Source: DASPPF01 sp032906705 (GTDB lineage: Archaea > Thermoproteota > Nitrososphaeria > Nitrososphaerales > Gagatemarchaeaceae). Taken from it: 8,072 nucleotides of DNA. Location: contig JAJTZC010000046.1 of the NCBI GenBank assembly GCA_032906705.1, positions 1 to 8,072 on the forward strand, read 5' to 3'. Positions 1 through 5,468 of the stretch are shown here, one piece after another. The notes under the pieces are model-generated. The model worked only from the letters and a program-made list of their open reading frames with translations, was not told the origin of the DNA and ran no database searches. The first letter of the stretch is position 1. The number at the start of each line of letters is the position of its first letter. The translations under genes were made by a program, and so were the position numbers.

Positions 1-534
1 GATGAGGCGGTTGAAGTCCTTGACGATGTTGAAGAGCCATTCCTGCATCTTCTCGGGGGAGAGGCGGAGCTCCTTGATGAGGCGGTCGATCTTGTTGATG
101 TAAAGGACGGGGCGGACGCGCTCTTCGAGGGCTTGGCGGGTCACCGTGTCGGTTTGTGTCATGATTCCTTCCACGGCGTCTACCACAACTATGGCGCCGT
201 CGACCGCCCTGAGGGACCTCGTGACCTTGCCAGTGAAGTCGATGTGCCCAGGGGTGTCGATGAGGTTGATGACATACGGCTTGCCTCCTGATTCATAATA
301 CAAAGTGACATTTGCGGCCTTGATGGTCATCTGCCTCTGCTGTTCTAGCTCCATGTAGTCAAGGGCTAACGCTTGACCTGCTACACTTGGGCTAAGCATC
401 CCGCAGGCGGCGAGCAAAGAATCCGAGGTAGTTGTTTTGCCATGATCTACGTGCGCAATTATGCCTAGGTTCCGAATCTGGTCCTTGTTGTGGACTATCT
501 TGAGAGCTTCTGCAGTCGATTTGAACTTCGGCAT
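1..534 (-). CDS. fusA: Translation elongation factor aEF-2, N-terminal part (runs off the window)
   Basis: GTPase that moves tRNA and mRNA through the ribosome during elongation. The 178 visible codons cover most of the GTP-binding domain. G1 is AHVDHGKT at residues 27-34, the switch I region is around QQRQMTIKAAN (65-75), G3 is DTPGH (93-97) and G4 is NKID (147-150). The start is ATG at 534, preceded by GAGGT five bases upstream (540-544), a reasonable Shine-Dalgarno sequence. Residues such as DAVEGIMTQT and EERVRPVLYINK are typical of archaeal EF-2 and not of bacterial EF-G. Switch I reads Arg-Gln-Met-Thr where most EF-2 proteins have Arg-Gly-Ile-Thr; the Mg-binding Thr70 is kept. From memory, some Thermoproteota have similar variants. 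The 3' end lies beyond base 1, so the remaining domains cannot be judged. It is transcribed away from the accessory genes that follow. Confidence 0.96.
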   Translation of the reverse strand, partial: MPKFKSTAEALKIVHNKDQIRNLGIIAHVDHGKTTTSDSLLAACGMLSPSVAGQALALDYMELEQQRQMTIKAANVTLYYESGGKPYVINLIDTPGHIDFTGKVTRSLRAVDGAIVVVDAVEGIMTQTDTVTRQALEERVRPVLYINKIDRLIKELRLSPEKMQEWLFNIVKDFNRLI

Positions 535-842
535 AACCTACCTCAGCTTTCGGGGTTCCCTTTCACGAAGCGGTTATGAAGGTTTCCGTTGTTTCGGGCT
601 CATCGACTCGGGCGACTCCTGAAACCAATCGGAGTGGTCACGGATGCCGGACCGAGCGAGCCGACGTGGTGCGATTTATAATTGTAGCACCTTCTCATCC
701 GCCAGCAAGTCAAGAACTGGTTGAGCCGTGGCCTCAATGTAACCCAAGACACGGCGGCCTCGGTACTTTGTGGTAAGATGATCGTCGAGGGCGCCAGAGT
801 GTTTGGCAGTGTGGTAAGGAGAATCGTAGGGCCAGGGTTGAT
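535..842. other. Spacer between aEF-2 and the nuclease-helicase operon
   Basis: These 308 bases contain no intact gene I can support. The part next to aEF-2 (535-660) holds its leader. A TATA-like element lies at 674-682. From 676 to about 860 the minus strand is open and reads like real protein but has no ATG or GTG start; it is listed separately as a remnant. Short ORFs that can be drawn here on the plus strand have no codon bias or initiation signal and look accidental. Confidence 0.6.
674..682 (-). promoter_or_regulatory. Candidate box A (TATA box) for aEF-2
   Basis: On the minus strand this reads AATTATAAATC, the only AT-rich patch in an otherwise GC-rich spacer. Archaeal transcription usually starts about 25 bases downstream of such a box, which would give a leader of roughly 115 bases before ATG 534. 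That is long for an archaeon. The same bases also contain the stop codon of the remnant reading frame, so the match could be chance. Confidence 0.35.
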
Positions 843-861
843 TCAGCGCGAAAGGAGTTGC
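676..861 (-). pseudogene. Start-less coding remnant, unknown family
   Basis: Just after the nuclease-helicase stop codon a different minus frame is open for about 60 codons and ends at TAA 676-678. Its tail reads like true protein, for example KHSGALDD, KYRGRRVLGYIEA and VLDLLADEKVLQL, with alternating hydrophobic positions. There is no ATG or GTG in frame. An in-frame TGA bounds it on the 5' side inside the end of the neighbouring gene. I do not recognise the family. The simplest reading is the C-terminal stump of a gene whose front was lost when the operon 843-3288 arrived. It could also be a chance open frame. Confidence 0.4.
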
Positions 862-2726
862 GGGTCAATCCGCGACCTGAAGTAATTCTCAGTGCTCTCA
901 TCCATGAAATACACATAGCAACCCAACATACCTCTGGTCATTAGGACCCTGTACGCGTTTCTAGCATAACGTACGAAGTTTTCCCTGTCTCTTTTCACCG
1001 AACTATCGGCTGAGTTGTCTGGCCTTCCTACCCACAGCGTTTGGTTTTGGTCAAACGTCAGGTCTTTCCCAAAGACAACCCCAACGTAGTCAAATTCGAA
1101 ACCTTGGATCGTGTAGATGCTTCCCATTTGGTCTACCCCATTTGGATCGAAGGCCCAGAACTTTGCCCTAGGGATACCGGGATTGACGCGGCCCGTGTCG
1201 TTCTTCGCCTCCCAAGTCATACGGAAGTCTCCTATCACAACGTCTTCCTTCAAAGTACCGTCGGGGTTCGGATTGCTCCATGGCCAGCAGAATCCAGCCA
1301 CCATCCGAGCCGAGTTGGCTTTGGCCAGATTCTTCGCGCGTATCGCTTCATAGAGGGTCTTAGGGTCGTCGAATATCTTGAAGTCCATTTTCTCATTCGA
1401 AGTAAGCATTAGGTTGGCCGTTTCGCGTACGCCTAACGTATTGTCCAGCCAATTCAGATACCCATCCGAGCCACTGCATCGGAATTGAGTCTTTAACTCG
1501 AATTCGGCGACGTCGGCTCCAAACTTCTTCGCAGTGTCCTTGATTAGGTCGGTACTTCCAATTTCGAAAGGCCTGACGACTTGGTAATCATCAATAAAGA
1601 AGATTGAAAGCTTGGCGCCCGCGACGAGTTCGTCCACCTGAGCCCTCCCTGATCTCTCGTCTTTCTTGGTATACCGGTCGTTACTTGTTTTTCGTACTCT
1701 ATGAGCCTCATCGCAAACTAGGACGTCAATCTCGTTTTCCTTCAGGTTAGTGAAGCTATTGAAATACTTGAAGAGCGTTCCTGCCCGTGGGCCAACTATC
1801 TTGCGGAGAGTGCTGGTAAACGCTGCAGATCCTGTGGCGTGGAAGACCTTAACACCCTTCGAACCTAGTTCAGCGATTGCATTCAATGCGATAAGGGATT
1901 TCCCAGTCCCTGGCCCTCCTTTTACTATGATGACGAACTTTCGATTAGACCGTGCCGCTTTCTTTGCCTTGTCGACGATGGTGTTGTATGCTGTTATCTG
2001 ATCTTCTACGAGATGGAATGCCTTTTGTCCCTCTATCATCTTCTTCGCGTGGTCAAGGAGTCTCTTTGAAGGACCTACTTGACTGCTGCTGAACCGATTG
2101 AAGACCTCTAGCCCGTGCCCAGAGATAAGCTTGAGTTTCAAGAGCTCAGCCAACTTTGTGACGTCCTCCTTGGCGAAGAGAGGAAACTTCTCCAGAATAT
2201 CCTGGAACTTGGGACCGAACAGTACATCTGATGTTCGAGAGTAGTTATGACAATATCCGACGGAGGTGAGGTTCAACGGCGGAATTTCCTCGAAGACTTG
2301 GAGATAATCGCGTAGATACCCATCATAACCACTCACCTGAAATGACGGATGTGCTTCTGGTCGATTACCCCCTCCAACAAATGTTAGAACGTTGTTTTCG
2401 ACATCCGAGTCTGAAGCCTTGCTCCACTGTTTGAGTTCAATTAGAACAATGTTGTCGGCCTGATTCATTCCTCTCCCGAAGAGCATGCAGTCTATCCGCA
2501 TGTTCGAGTAAGGCGGCTCGTACTCGACGATGATTTGGTTGTCGTTCAAAGAGGCAAGCTCGACTAGATTCTTGACAAACTGCAACGAATTCGTCCAAGC
2601 CGCGACTTCCGAGGGGTTGACGGACTTGTAGTAGTAACTCTGGTAAGCGGCTCTTAGCTCGTCTGCAAGTTTGTTGTTAAGAACGTCCTGGACGAATTGC
2701 TGCGTCGACCCTGCGTATAACTTCAC
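843..2726 (-). CDS. DUF2075-type helicase-like ATPase with N-terminal PD-(D/E)XK nuclease domain
   Basis: Predicted cytoplasmic ATPase acting on nucleic acid, 627 residues. The N-terminal part (about 35-235) shows RecB-like nuclease motifs: RIDCML with Asp79, IELKQW with Glu97 and Lys99, and a Gln130-to-Tyr134 element like the QxxxY motif. The ATPase core follows. Walker A is GGPGTGKS (270-277), Walker B with DEAH is at 339-342, a third motif FFIDDYQ is at 376-382, TQFRC is at 413-417, the family signature YTIQGFEFDYVGVVFG is at 538-553, and YRVLMTRG (592-599) carries the likely arginine finger. These match the uncharacterised DUF2075 family, related to superfamily 1 helicases and to the C-terminal region of Schlafen proteins; bacterial proteins with this whole layout exist as I recall them. 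The start is GTG at 2726, overlapping the upstream gene's TGA as GTGA, so it is probably translated by coupling. Base composition is AT-richer than the right half of the window. Nuclease activity and a defence role are inferences. Confidence 0.85.
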   Translation of the reverse strand: MKLYAGSTQQFVQDVLNNKLADELRAAYQSYYYKSVNPSEVAAWTNSLQFVKNLVELASLNDNQIIVEYEPPYSNMRIDCMLFGRGMNQADNIVLIELKQWSKASDSDVENNVLTFVGGGNRPEAHPSFQVSGYDGYLRDYLQVFEEIPPLNLTSVGYCHNYSRTSDVLFGPKFQDILEKFPLFAKEDVTKLAELLKLKLISGHGLEVFNRFSSSQVGPSKRLLDHAKKMIEGQKAFHLVEDQITAYNTIVDKAKKAARSNRKFVIIVKGGPGTGKSLIALNAIAELGSKGVKVFHATGSAAFTSTLRKIVGPRAGTLFKYFNSFTNLKENEIDVLVCDEAHRVRKTSNDRYTKKDERSGRAQVDELVAGAKLSIFFIDDYQVVRPFEIGSTDLIKDTAKKFGADVAEFELKTQFRCSGSDGYLNWLDNTLGVRETANLMLTSNEKMDFKIFDDPKTLYEAIRAKNLAKANSARMVAGFCWPWSNPNPDGTLKEDVVIGDFRMTWEAKNDTGRVNPGIPRAKFWAFDPNGVDQMGSIYTIQGFEFDYVGVVFGKDLTFDQNQTLWVGRPDNSADSSVKRDRENFVRYARNAYRVLMTRGMLGCYVYFMDESTENYFRSRIDPQLLSR

Positions 2727-3097
2727 GGCGACAGTTCGTCGTATTTCCTATTTGACCCTTTTGAGCTTTCGATTGGGTACCGTGCGGCGTTCTTCTTGAT
2801 CTTCTTTCGCAACTCCGTAGTCAGGTCAAAGTGATATCGCTGGGCGAGCCTGAGAACAAAATACAAGGTGTCCGCGAGTTCCTCGCCGATTTCGTTCCTT
2901 CTTTTCGGCGACCGCAATAGTAAGTCTACTTCTCGGTCGGACTTAAACCTGAACTGTTGCAGCAACTCTGAGCTTTCGGTAACGACTCCTATTGCCAAAT
3001 CCTTCGCATTGTGATACTTATCCCAATCCCTGTCCTCAGCGAATTTCTTCACTATCCGTTTGAGGTGATCTAAGTCTGTATCCGAGTCCCGACTCAT
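2723..3097 (-). CDS. MazG-like nucleotide pyrophosphohydrolase
   Basis: Small all-alpha NTP pyrophosphohydrolase (124 residues) of the MazG/dCTPase superfamily, which cleaves nucleoside triphosphates to monophosphates and pyrophosphate. The Mg-binding pairs are visible: Glu41-x-x-Glu44 in TESSELLQQF and Glu73-x-x-Asp76 in GEELADTLYF. An aromatic-rich start (DWDKYHNAKDLA, 24-35) and a late ARYPIESSKGSN stretch (105-116) are typical of the short single-domain members. Length fits a complete protein. ATG 3097 overlaps the TGA of the small gene before it, and its own TGA overlaps the GTG of the nuclease-helicase gene. Only a weak AGGA precedes the start, so coupling probably drives translation. 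Which nucleotide it prefers cannot be read from the sequence. As I recall, MazG-like enzymes sit next to DUF2075 ATPases in bacteria too, suggesting a shared task in nucleotide or nucleic-acid surveillance. Confidence 0.88.
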   Translation of the reverse strand: MSRDSDTDLDHLKRIVKKFAEDRDWDKYHNAKDLAIGVVTESSELLQQFRFKSDREVDLLLRSPKRRNEIGEELADTLYFVLRLAQRYHFDLTTELRKKIKKNAARYPIESSKGSNRKYDELSP

Positions 3098-3288
3098 ATC
3101 CTGAAGTCCGCAATCCCGAATTCATAAACTCCGTGTTCCAATTGATACCCGATTGCTTCACAATCTGAGGAGGAGAGGTCGAAAAAGTTGTGGGGATTGT
3201 TGACATTCCTGATTTGTCGTAGTCGGCAATCAAAGTAATACAGTTTCTCGCCAATAACGACAGTTGGCAATTGTCTGAGAGCGGGCAC
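3094..3288 (-). CDS. Small conserved-looking protein, first gene of the nuclease-helicase operon
   Basis: A 64-residue protein from GTG 3288. Its TGA overlaps the ATG of the MazG-like gene (ATGA), the same tight coupling as the next junction, which is the best evidence that it is expressed. The middle reads VVIGEKLYYFDCRLRQIRNVNNPHNFFDLS. From memory this resembles short archaeal proteins with a Tyr-Phe-x-Asp-x-Arg-Leu...Arg-Asn-Val-x-Asn-Pro pattern of unknown function. There is no membrane segment or metal motif. The frame stays open upstream to a TAA at 3340-3342, but no ATG, GTG or TTG lies in that part, so GTG 3288 is the best start. A CTTATCA element about 27 bases upstream could be a weak TATA box for a leaderless message. 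I do not know its role; a regulator or partner of the two enzymes would fit the position. Confidence 0.6.
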   Translation of the reverse strand: MPALRQLPTVVIGEKLYYFDCRLRQIRNVNNPHNFFDLSSSDCEAIGYQLEHGVYEFGIADFRI

Positions 3289-3328
3289 GTGGTAATAATA
3301 GCTTGCGCCTGATAAGGCCCATCCCGAA

Positions 3329-3463
3329 TCACAGCCTCGTTACCCTGGAGAGCCACGCTTCGCCCCCGTGCGGGTGGAAAGCGGTCTCGAATCCTGCGGC
3401 TCTGATGTAGACGACGCGCCAACCATCGGTGAAGGTCTCCATGATTTCGGCCTTCGAGCTCCT
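3329..3463 (-). pseudogene. Decayed 3' fragment of a SAM methyltransferase gene
   Basis: About 45 codons ending in TGA 3329-3331. They match the last 44 residues of the intact methyltransferase at 5334-5915 without a gap. Both share GWRV, YIRAA and the terminal FHPHGGEAWLSRVT. By hand alignment about 31 of 39 residues and roughly 78 percent of the 135 bases are the same. Upstream of 3463 the similarity stops, and no start codon or SAM-binding part is present, so this is a remnant. Divergence is too large for a recent duplication. It may be the stump of a paralogue, or the displaced end of the gene left by an old insertion. Confidence 0.8.
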
Positions 3464-3493
3464 CGTTTCGGGCAGGGGCCGAGGTCCTTATTA

Positions 3494-3526
3494 GTCCCAC
3501 TTTATTCAGCAGAAGTGGGATGGGAC
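3494..3526. promoter_or_regulatory. Inverted repeat across the vapB start, candidate operator
   Basis: TCCCAC (3495-3500) pairs with GTGGGA (3515-3520), and GTCCCA (3494-3499) pairs equally well with TGGGAC (3521-3526). The repeat spans the ATG at 3520. AbrB-type antitoxins usually repress their own operon, so binding here is plausible. CTTATTA at 3486-3492 sits about 30 bases before the ATG, where the TATA box of a leaderless transcript would be. Both readings are tentative. Confidence 0.35.
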
Positions 3527-3765
3527 CGGTGTACCTGAGCGTGGACGAGAAGGGTAGGCTTCAGATCCCGAAGAAGATCAGGGAGAGGGCAGGCATAGCA
3601 AGAAAGGTGAAGGCGCAGGTCACCGAGAAAGGTATCCTGATCGAGCCCTCCGAGGATCCGCTCGAGAGACTCTCTGGCATGGTCGAGTTCGGGTTCCGCA
3701 GCGTAAGAGACACAATGCCTTCGCTGAGGAAGGCGGCGGAGCGCCAACTTGCTTCCGAGGGGTGA
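3520..3765 (+). CDS. vapB: AbrB/SpoVT-type antitoxin (VapB)
   Basis: An 81-residue antitoxin expected to bind DNA as a swapped-hairpin dimer and to neutralise the VapC encoded next to it. The N-terminal half is a clear AbrB-like domain: VYLSVDEKGRLQIPKKIRERAGI (4-26), with the family's Gly-Arg-hydrophobic-Gln-Ile-Pro turn, followed by KVKAQVTEKGILIEPSEDP (29-47). The C-terminal 30 residues (PSLRKAAERQL) would be the toxin-binding tail. ATG 3520 is chosen because it opens the domain correctly. There is no strong ribosome site, so a leaderless message is likely. Its TGA lies nine bases before the vapC start, which makes a two-gene operon. Confidence 0.88.
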   Translation: MGPVYLSVDEKGRLQIPKKIRERAGIARKVKAQVTEKGILIEPSEDPLERLSGMVEFGFRSVRDTMPSLRKAAERQLASEG

Positions 3766-3774
3766 TCTGAAGGG

Positions 3775-4173
3775 TTGCTGATCGAGACGGATGTGCTCCT
3801 CGCGGCGCTCAACAGGCGAGACCCCCTGAGGCCTGCGGCTCTGGATGTGCTGAGCACCGAGGGGCTCGTCCTCTCGCCGTACACCCTGCTGGAAATCAAC
3901 CTGCTCGTGAGGGCCGGGAAGATGAAGGTCGGAGACTTTAGGGCATTCGCAGACGAGCTGGGCGCATACCTCAGGGCGCGGGGGATACCGGTCTTGCCGG
4001 ATAGGCCTGAGTACCACGCAACCGCCCGCTCGATTGAGCGGAGGCACCGCCTCTCCTTCTTCGACAGCCTCCACGCGGCAGCAGCAATGGGCGAAGGGGG
4101 AGAAATCGTCAGCGCCGACAGGGCCTACGACAGGATCGCTGGAGTCAGGCGCCGAGACCCTGAAGACATGTGA
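3775..4173 (+). CDS. vapC: PIN-domain ribonuclease toxin (VapC)
   Basis: A 132-residue PIN-domain endoribonuclease, the toxin of the pair. VapC proteins generally cleave tRNA or rRNA when antitoxin is lost. The acidic active-site set is present: Asp6 in IETDVLLAAL, Glu40 in LLEINLLV, Asp97 in SFFDSLHAAAA and Asp115 in IVSADRAYD, so it looks active. Length is normal for VapC. The start is TTG 3775, giving MLIETD, the usual beginning of a PIN domain; no ATG or GTG is available in frame after the vapB stop, which bounds the frame. The RNA target cannot be predicted. It is convergent with the broken toxin locus on the minus strand. Confidence 0.88.
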   Translation: MLIETDVLLAALNRRDPLRPAALDVLSTEGLVLSPYTLLEINLLVRAGKMKVGDFRAFADELGAYLRARGIPVLPDRPEYHATARSIERRHRLSFFDSLHAAAAMGEGGEIVSADRAYDRIAGVRRRDPEDM

Positions 4174-4252
4174 GCCGCCTTGCTCGACCGTCGCGGAAGG
4201 CAGCGCGCCTGGCGCGACTCTCGGGGCTTCGCTCGGAATCTGATCAGCTGCG

Positions 4253-4351
4253 TCACGAAACCCCAAGGTAGACGGCGTTCTTCAGATTCATGAAGTGTCG
4301 GTCGCCGGTGACCACCTTCCCGCCATGCAGGAGGGCGACCGCGGAGGTCAT
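4253..4351 (-). pseudogene. Truncated PIN-domain toxin, C-terminal stub
   Basis: A 32-codon frame from ATG 4351 to TGA 4253-4255. The sequence SAVALLHGGKVVTGDRHFMNL resembles the last strand and helix of a PIN domain, where a hydrophobic helix is followed by Val-Thr-Gly-Asp-Arg-His-Phe with the fourth acidic residue. The first three acidic residues and about 100 residues of the fold are absent. Its ATG overlaps the TGA of the preceding frame as TGATG, an arrangement common for antitoxin-toxin pairs. I read it as the stub of a second VapC. The missing part may be lost from the genome or hidden or misassembled at the nearby gap. Confidence 0.5.
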
Positions 4352-4881
4352 CACTTTGATTTTTCAATCGCCACGTCGATGTACGCTTCAGCGTCATAGA
4401 GCTTGCCCTGCAACCCCCTGTGACTCCCGCTCTTCCGGACGAGGTGAGGGCCCTCGGCCTTCCTCGCGATGTACACGACTCTCCTCCCAGCTATTCCGTC
4501 GCCTTCGTCCGTAAGCAGTGTCACTTGGACCTCGCCTTTACCANNNNNNNNNNNNNNNNNNNNNNNNNNNNNNNNNNNNNNNNNNNNNNNNNNNNNNNNN
4601 NNNNNNNNNNNNNNNNNNNNNNNNNNNNNNNNNNNNNNNNNNNNNNNNNNNNNTCCCTTGACCGAGACGTCTCTGACCTCTATCATCTTGCTCCCCAGCC
4701 TGTCATTAACGTGCTGCTCGATCGCTTCGCGTATGAACTCGTTCCTCGAGGCGTAACGGAGCCCGGAGACCGCCCTGTCCAGCTTCGCCGCCATGTCGCC
4801 CGGAATCCTTACTGGCACTATCAGTGGCTTGCGGTTGAGAGCGCGCTTGGCGTTGCCAGCGACGGCTGCGGCGTAGGCCAT
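4351..4881 (-). CDS. Ribbon-helix-helix (CopG/VapB-like) DNA-binding protein, interrupted by assembly gap
   Basis: The 76 residues before the gap (4654-4881) contain a ribbon-helix-helix fold: a beta strand KPLIVPVRIP (18-27), helix 1 GDMAAKLDRAVSGL (28-41) and helix 2 SRNEFIREAIEQHVND (45-60). This is typical of antitoxins and small repressors. ATG 4881 has AAGGAG about ten bases upstream. After the gap the same strand is open for another 60 or so codons (VTLLTDEGDGIAGRRVVYIA, then LYDAEAYIDVAIEKSK) to TGA 4351-4353. I do not recognise this second half, and whether it belongs to the same gene depends on the true gap length. The promoter carries a palindrome suited to autorepression, and the stop overlaps the ATG of a PIN-like stub, so an antitoxin role is likely. 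Confidence 0.7.
   Translation of the reverse strand: MAYAAAVAGNAKRALNRKPLIVPVRIPGDMAAKLDRAVSGLRYASRNEFIREAIEQHVNDRLGSKMIEVRDVSVKGXXXXXXXXXXXXXXXXXXXXXXXXXXXXXXXXXXXXXGKGEVQVTLLTDEGDGIAGRRVVYIARKAEGPHLVRKSGSHRGLQGKLYDAEAYIDVAIEKSK
4544..4653. other. Assembly gap (110 N)
   Basis: One hundred and ten unknown bases inside the ribbon-helix-helix gene. The length may be an estimate made during scaffolding, so frame continuity and order across it are not proven. Confidence 0.99.
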
Positions 4882-4921
4882 GCTACCGCGTCTCCTTGCT
4901 TACGGATTGGGCTTGCATCTG

Positions 4922-4940
4922 GCGTATACAGTGTATACGC
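4922..4940. promoter_or_regulatory. Perfect 19-bp palindrome, likely operator
   Basis: GCGTATACA and TGTATACGC flank a single central G, a perfect 9+1+9 inverted repeat. It lies directly downstream of the box A at 4942-4950, between that box and the expected transcription start. A protein bound here would block polymerase. The ribbon-helix-helix protein encoded 41 bases away is the natural candidate, since such dimers bind short palindromes and control their own operons. Confidence 0.75.
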
Positions 4941-4941
4941 G

Positions 4942-4950
4942 TATATAAAA
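4942..4950 (-). promoter_or_regulatory. Box A (TATA box) for the ribbon-helix-helix gene
   Basis: On the minus strand this reads TTTTATATA, a near-ideal archaeal TATA box. Transcription would start about 25 bases downstream, near 4920, giving a leader of about 40 bases that includes AAGGAG before ATG 4881. This is the most convincing promoter in the window. Confidence 0.8.
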
Positions 4951-4951
4951 G

Positions 4952-5333
4952 CCGCTGGCGGAGGTCGTCACGAGCATCGAAACCGTAAAGCTCTCCCTGC
5001 ACTTCGGGCAGAGCCTGGTCCGCAGTCCCCGAACGTTGCCCATGAATCCAGGACGCTGTGGATGCTAAAACGAGGCGAATCGGAGTGGAGTTGCGCTTAA
5101 ATCTCGGCCGCGGGGAGACTCCCTTGCCAGGTGAGAAAGGCCGTCGTCGGCTTTGCTCCACGTCATCGCGGCGACATCGCCGCTCACCGGTCTAGGCTTC
5201 ATGCTCCCCGGTGGCATTGCAATGCGGCAGAGCATATAGCAGCCGACGGCTACTTGTAGAGAGTCGCTTCGATCGGCGGGTGATAGACCAAGTCGGGCTG
5301 GTCCTAGAGCCCCCGGCCCCTATGAATACTGAT
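4952..5333. other. Spacer without a convincing gene
   Basis: These 382 bases lie upstream of the ribbon-helix-helix gene and downstream of the methyltransferase. A minus-strand frame from ATG 5043 to TAA 4900-4902 contains a CxxC (LCPKCRESF) but runs straight through the promoter and palindrome and lacks a second CxxC, so I do not call it. A 7+2+7 inverted repeat is at 5168-5183. A GGGCT/AGCCC hairpin at 5295-5312 follows the methyltransferase stop but has no T-run. There is no tRNA or CRISPR pattern. Confidence 0.6.
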
Positions 5334-5468
5334 TTACAGTTTCGTCACGCGGGAGAGCCACGCTTCGCCCCCATGTGGATGGAAGGTTGACTCGAATCTT
5401 GCAGCTCTGATGTAGTCGACTCGCCATCCAATCTTGAACGTCTCCTTGATTTCCTTCTTGGAGACCCT
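5334..5468 (-). repeat. Intact partner of the duplicated methyltransferase 3' end
   Basis: This is the last 135 bases of the intact methyltransferase gene. It matches 3329-3463 in the same orientation at roughly 78 percent by hand alignment, with no indels. The two copies lie about 1.9 kb apart, and the interval between them holds both toxin-antitoxin loci and the gap. Confidence 0.8.

Noticed and set aside
576..776. Plus-strand 66-residue frame in the spacer beside aEF-2
   Set aside because: Composition is unlike protein, no initiation signal is seen, and the opposite strand has the more protein-like frame.
3502..4266. Long minus-strand frame opposite vapBC
   Set aside because: Antisense shadow of two clear GC-rich genes with complete AbrB and PIN motifs.
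4900..5043. Minus-strand 47-residue frame with a CxxC motif (LCPKC)
   Set aside because: It runs through the box A and perfect palindrome of the ribbon-helix-helix promoter and has only one CxxC, so a zinc ribbon is not supported. It could be a remnant.
5168..5183. Inverted repeat GCGGCGA-CA-TCGCCGC as an operator
   Set aside because: Short GC-rich palindromes arise easily in this composition, and no promoter or gene start is next to it.
5295..5312. Hairpin GGGCT/AGCCC after the methyltransferase stop, considered as terminator or tRNA remnant
   Set aside because: No T-run follows on the minus strand, archaeal terminators rarely need such hairpins, and no T-arm or cloverleaf can be drawn.
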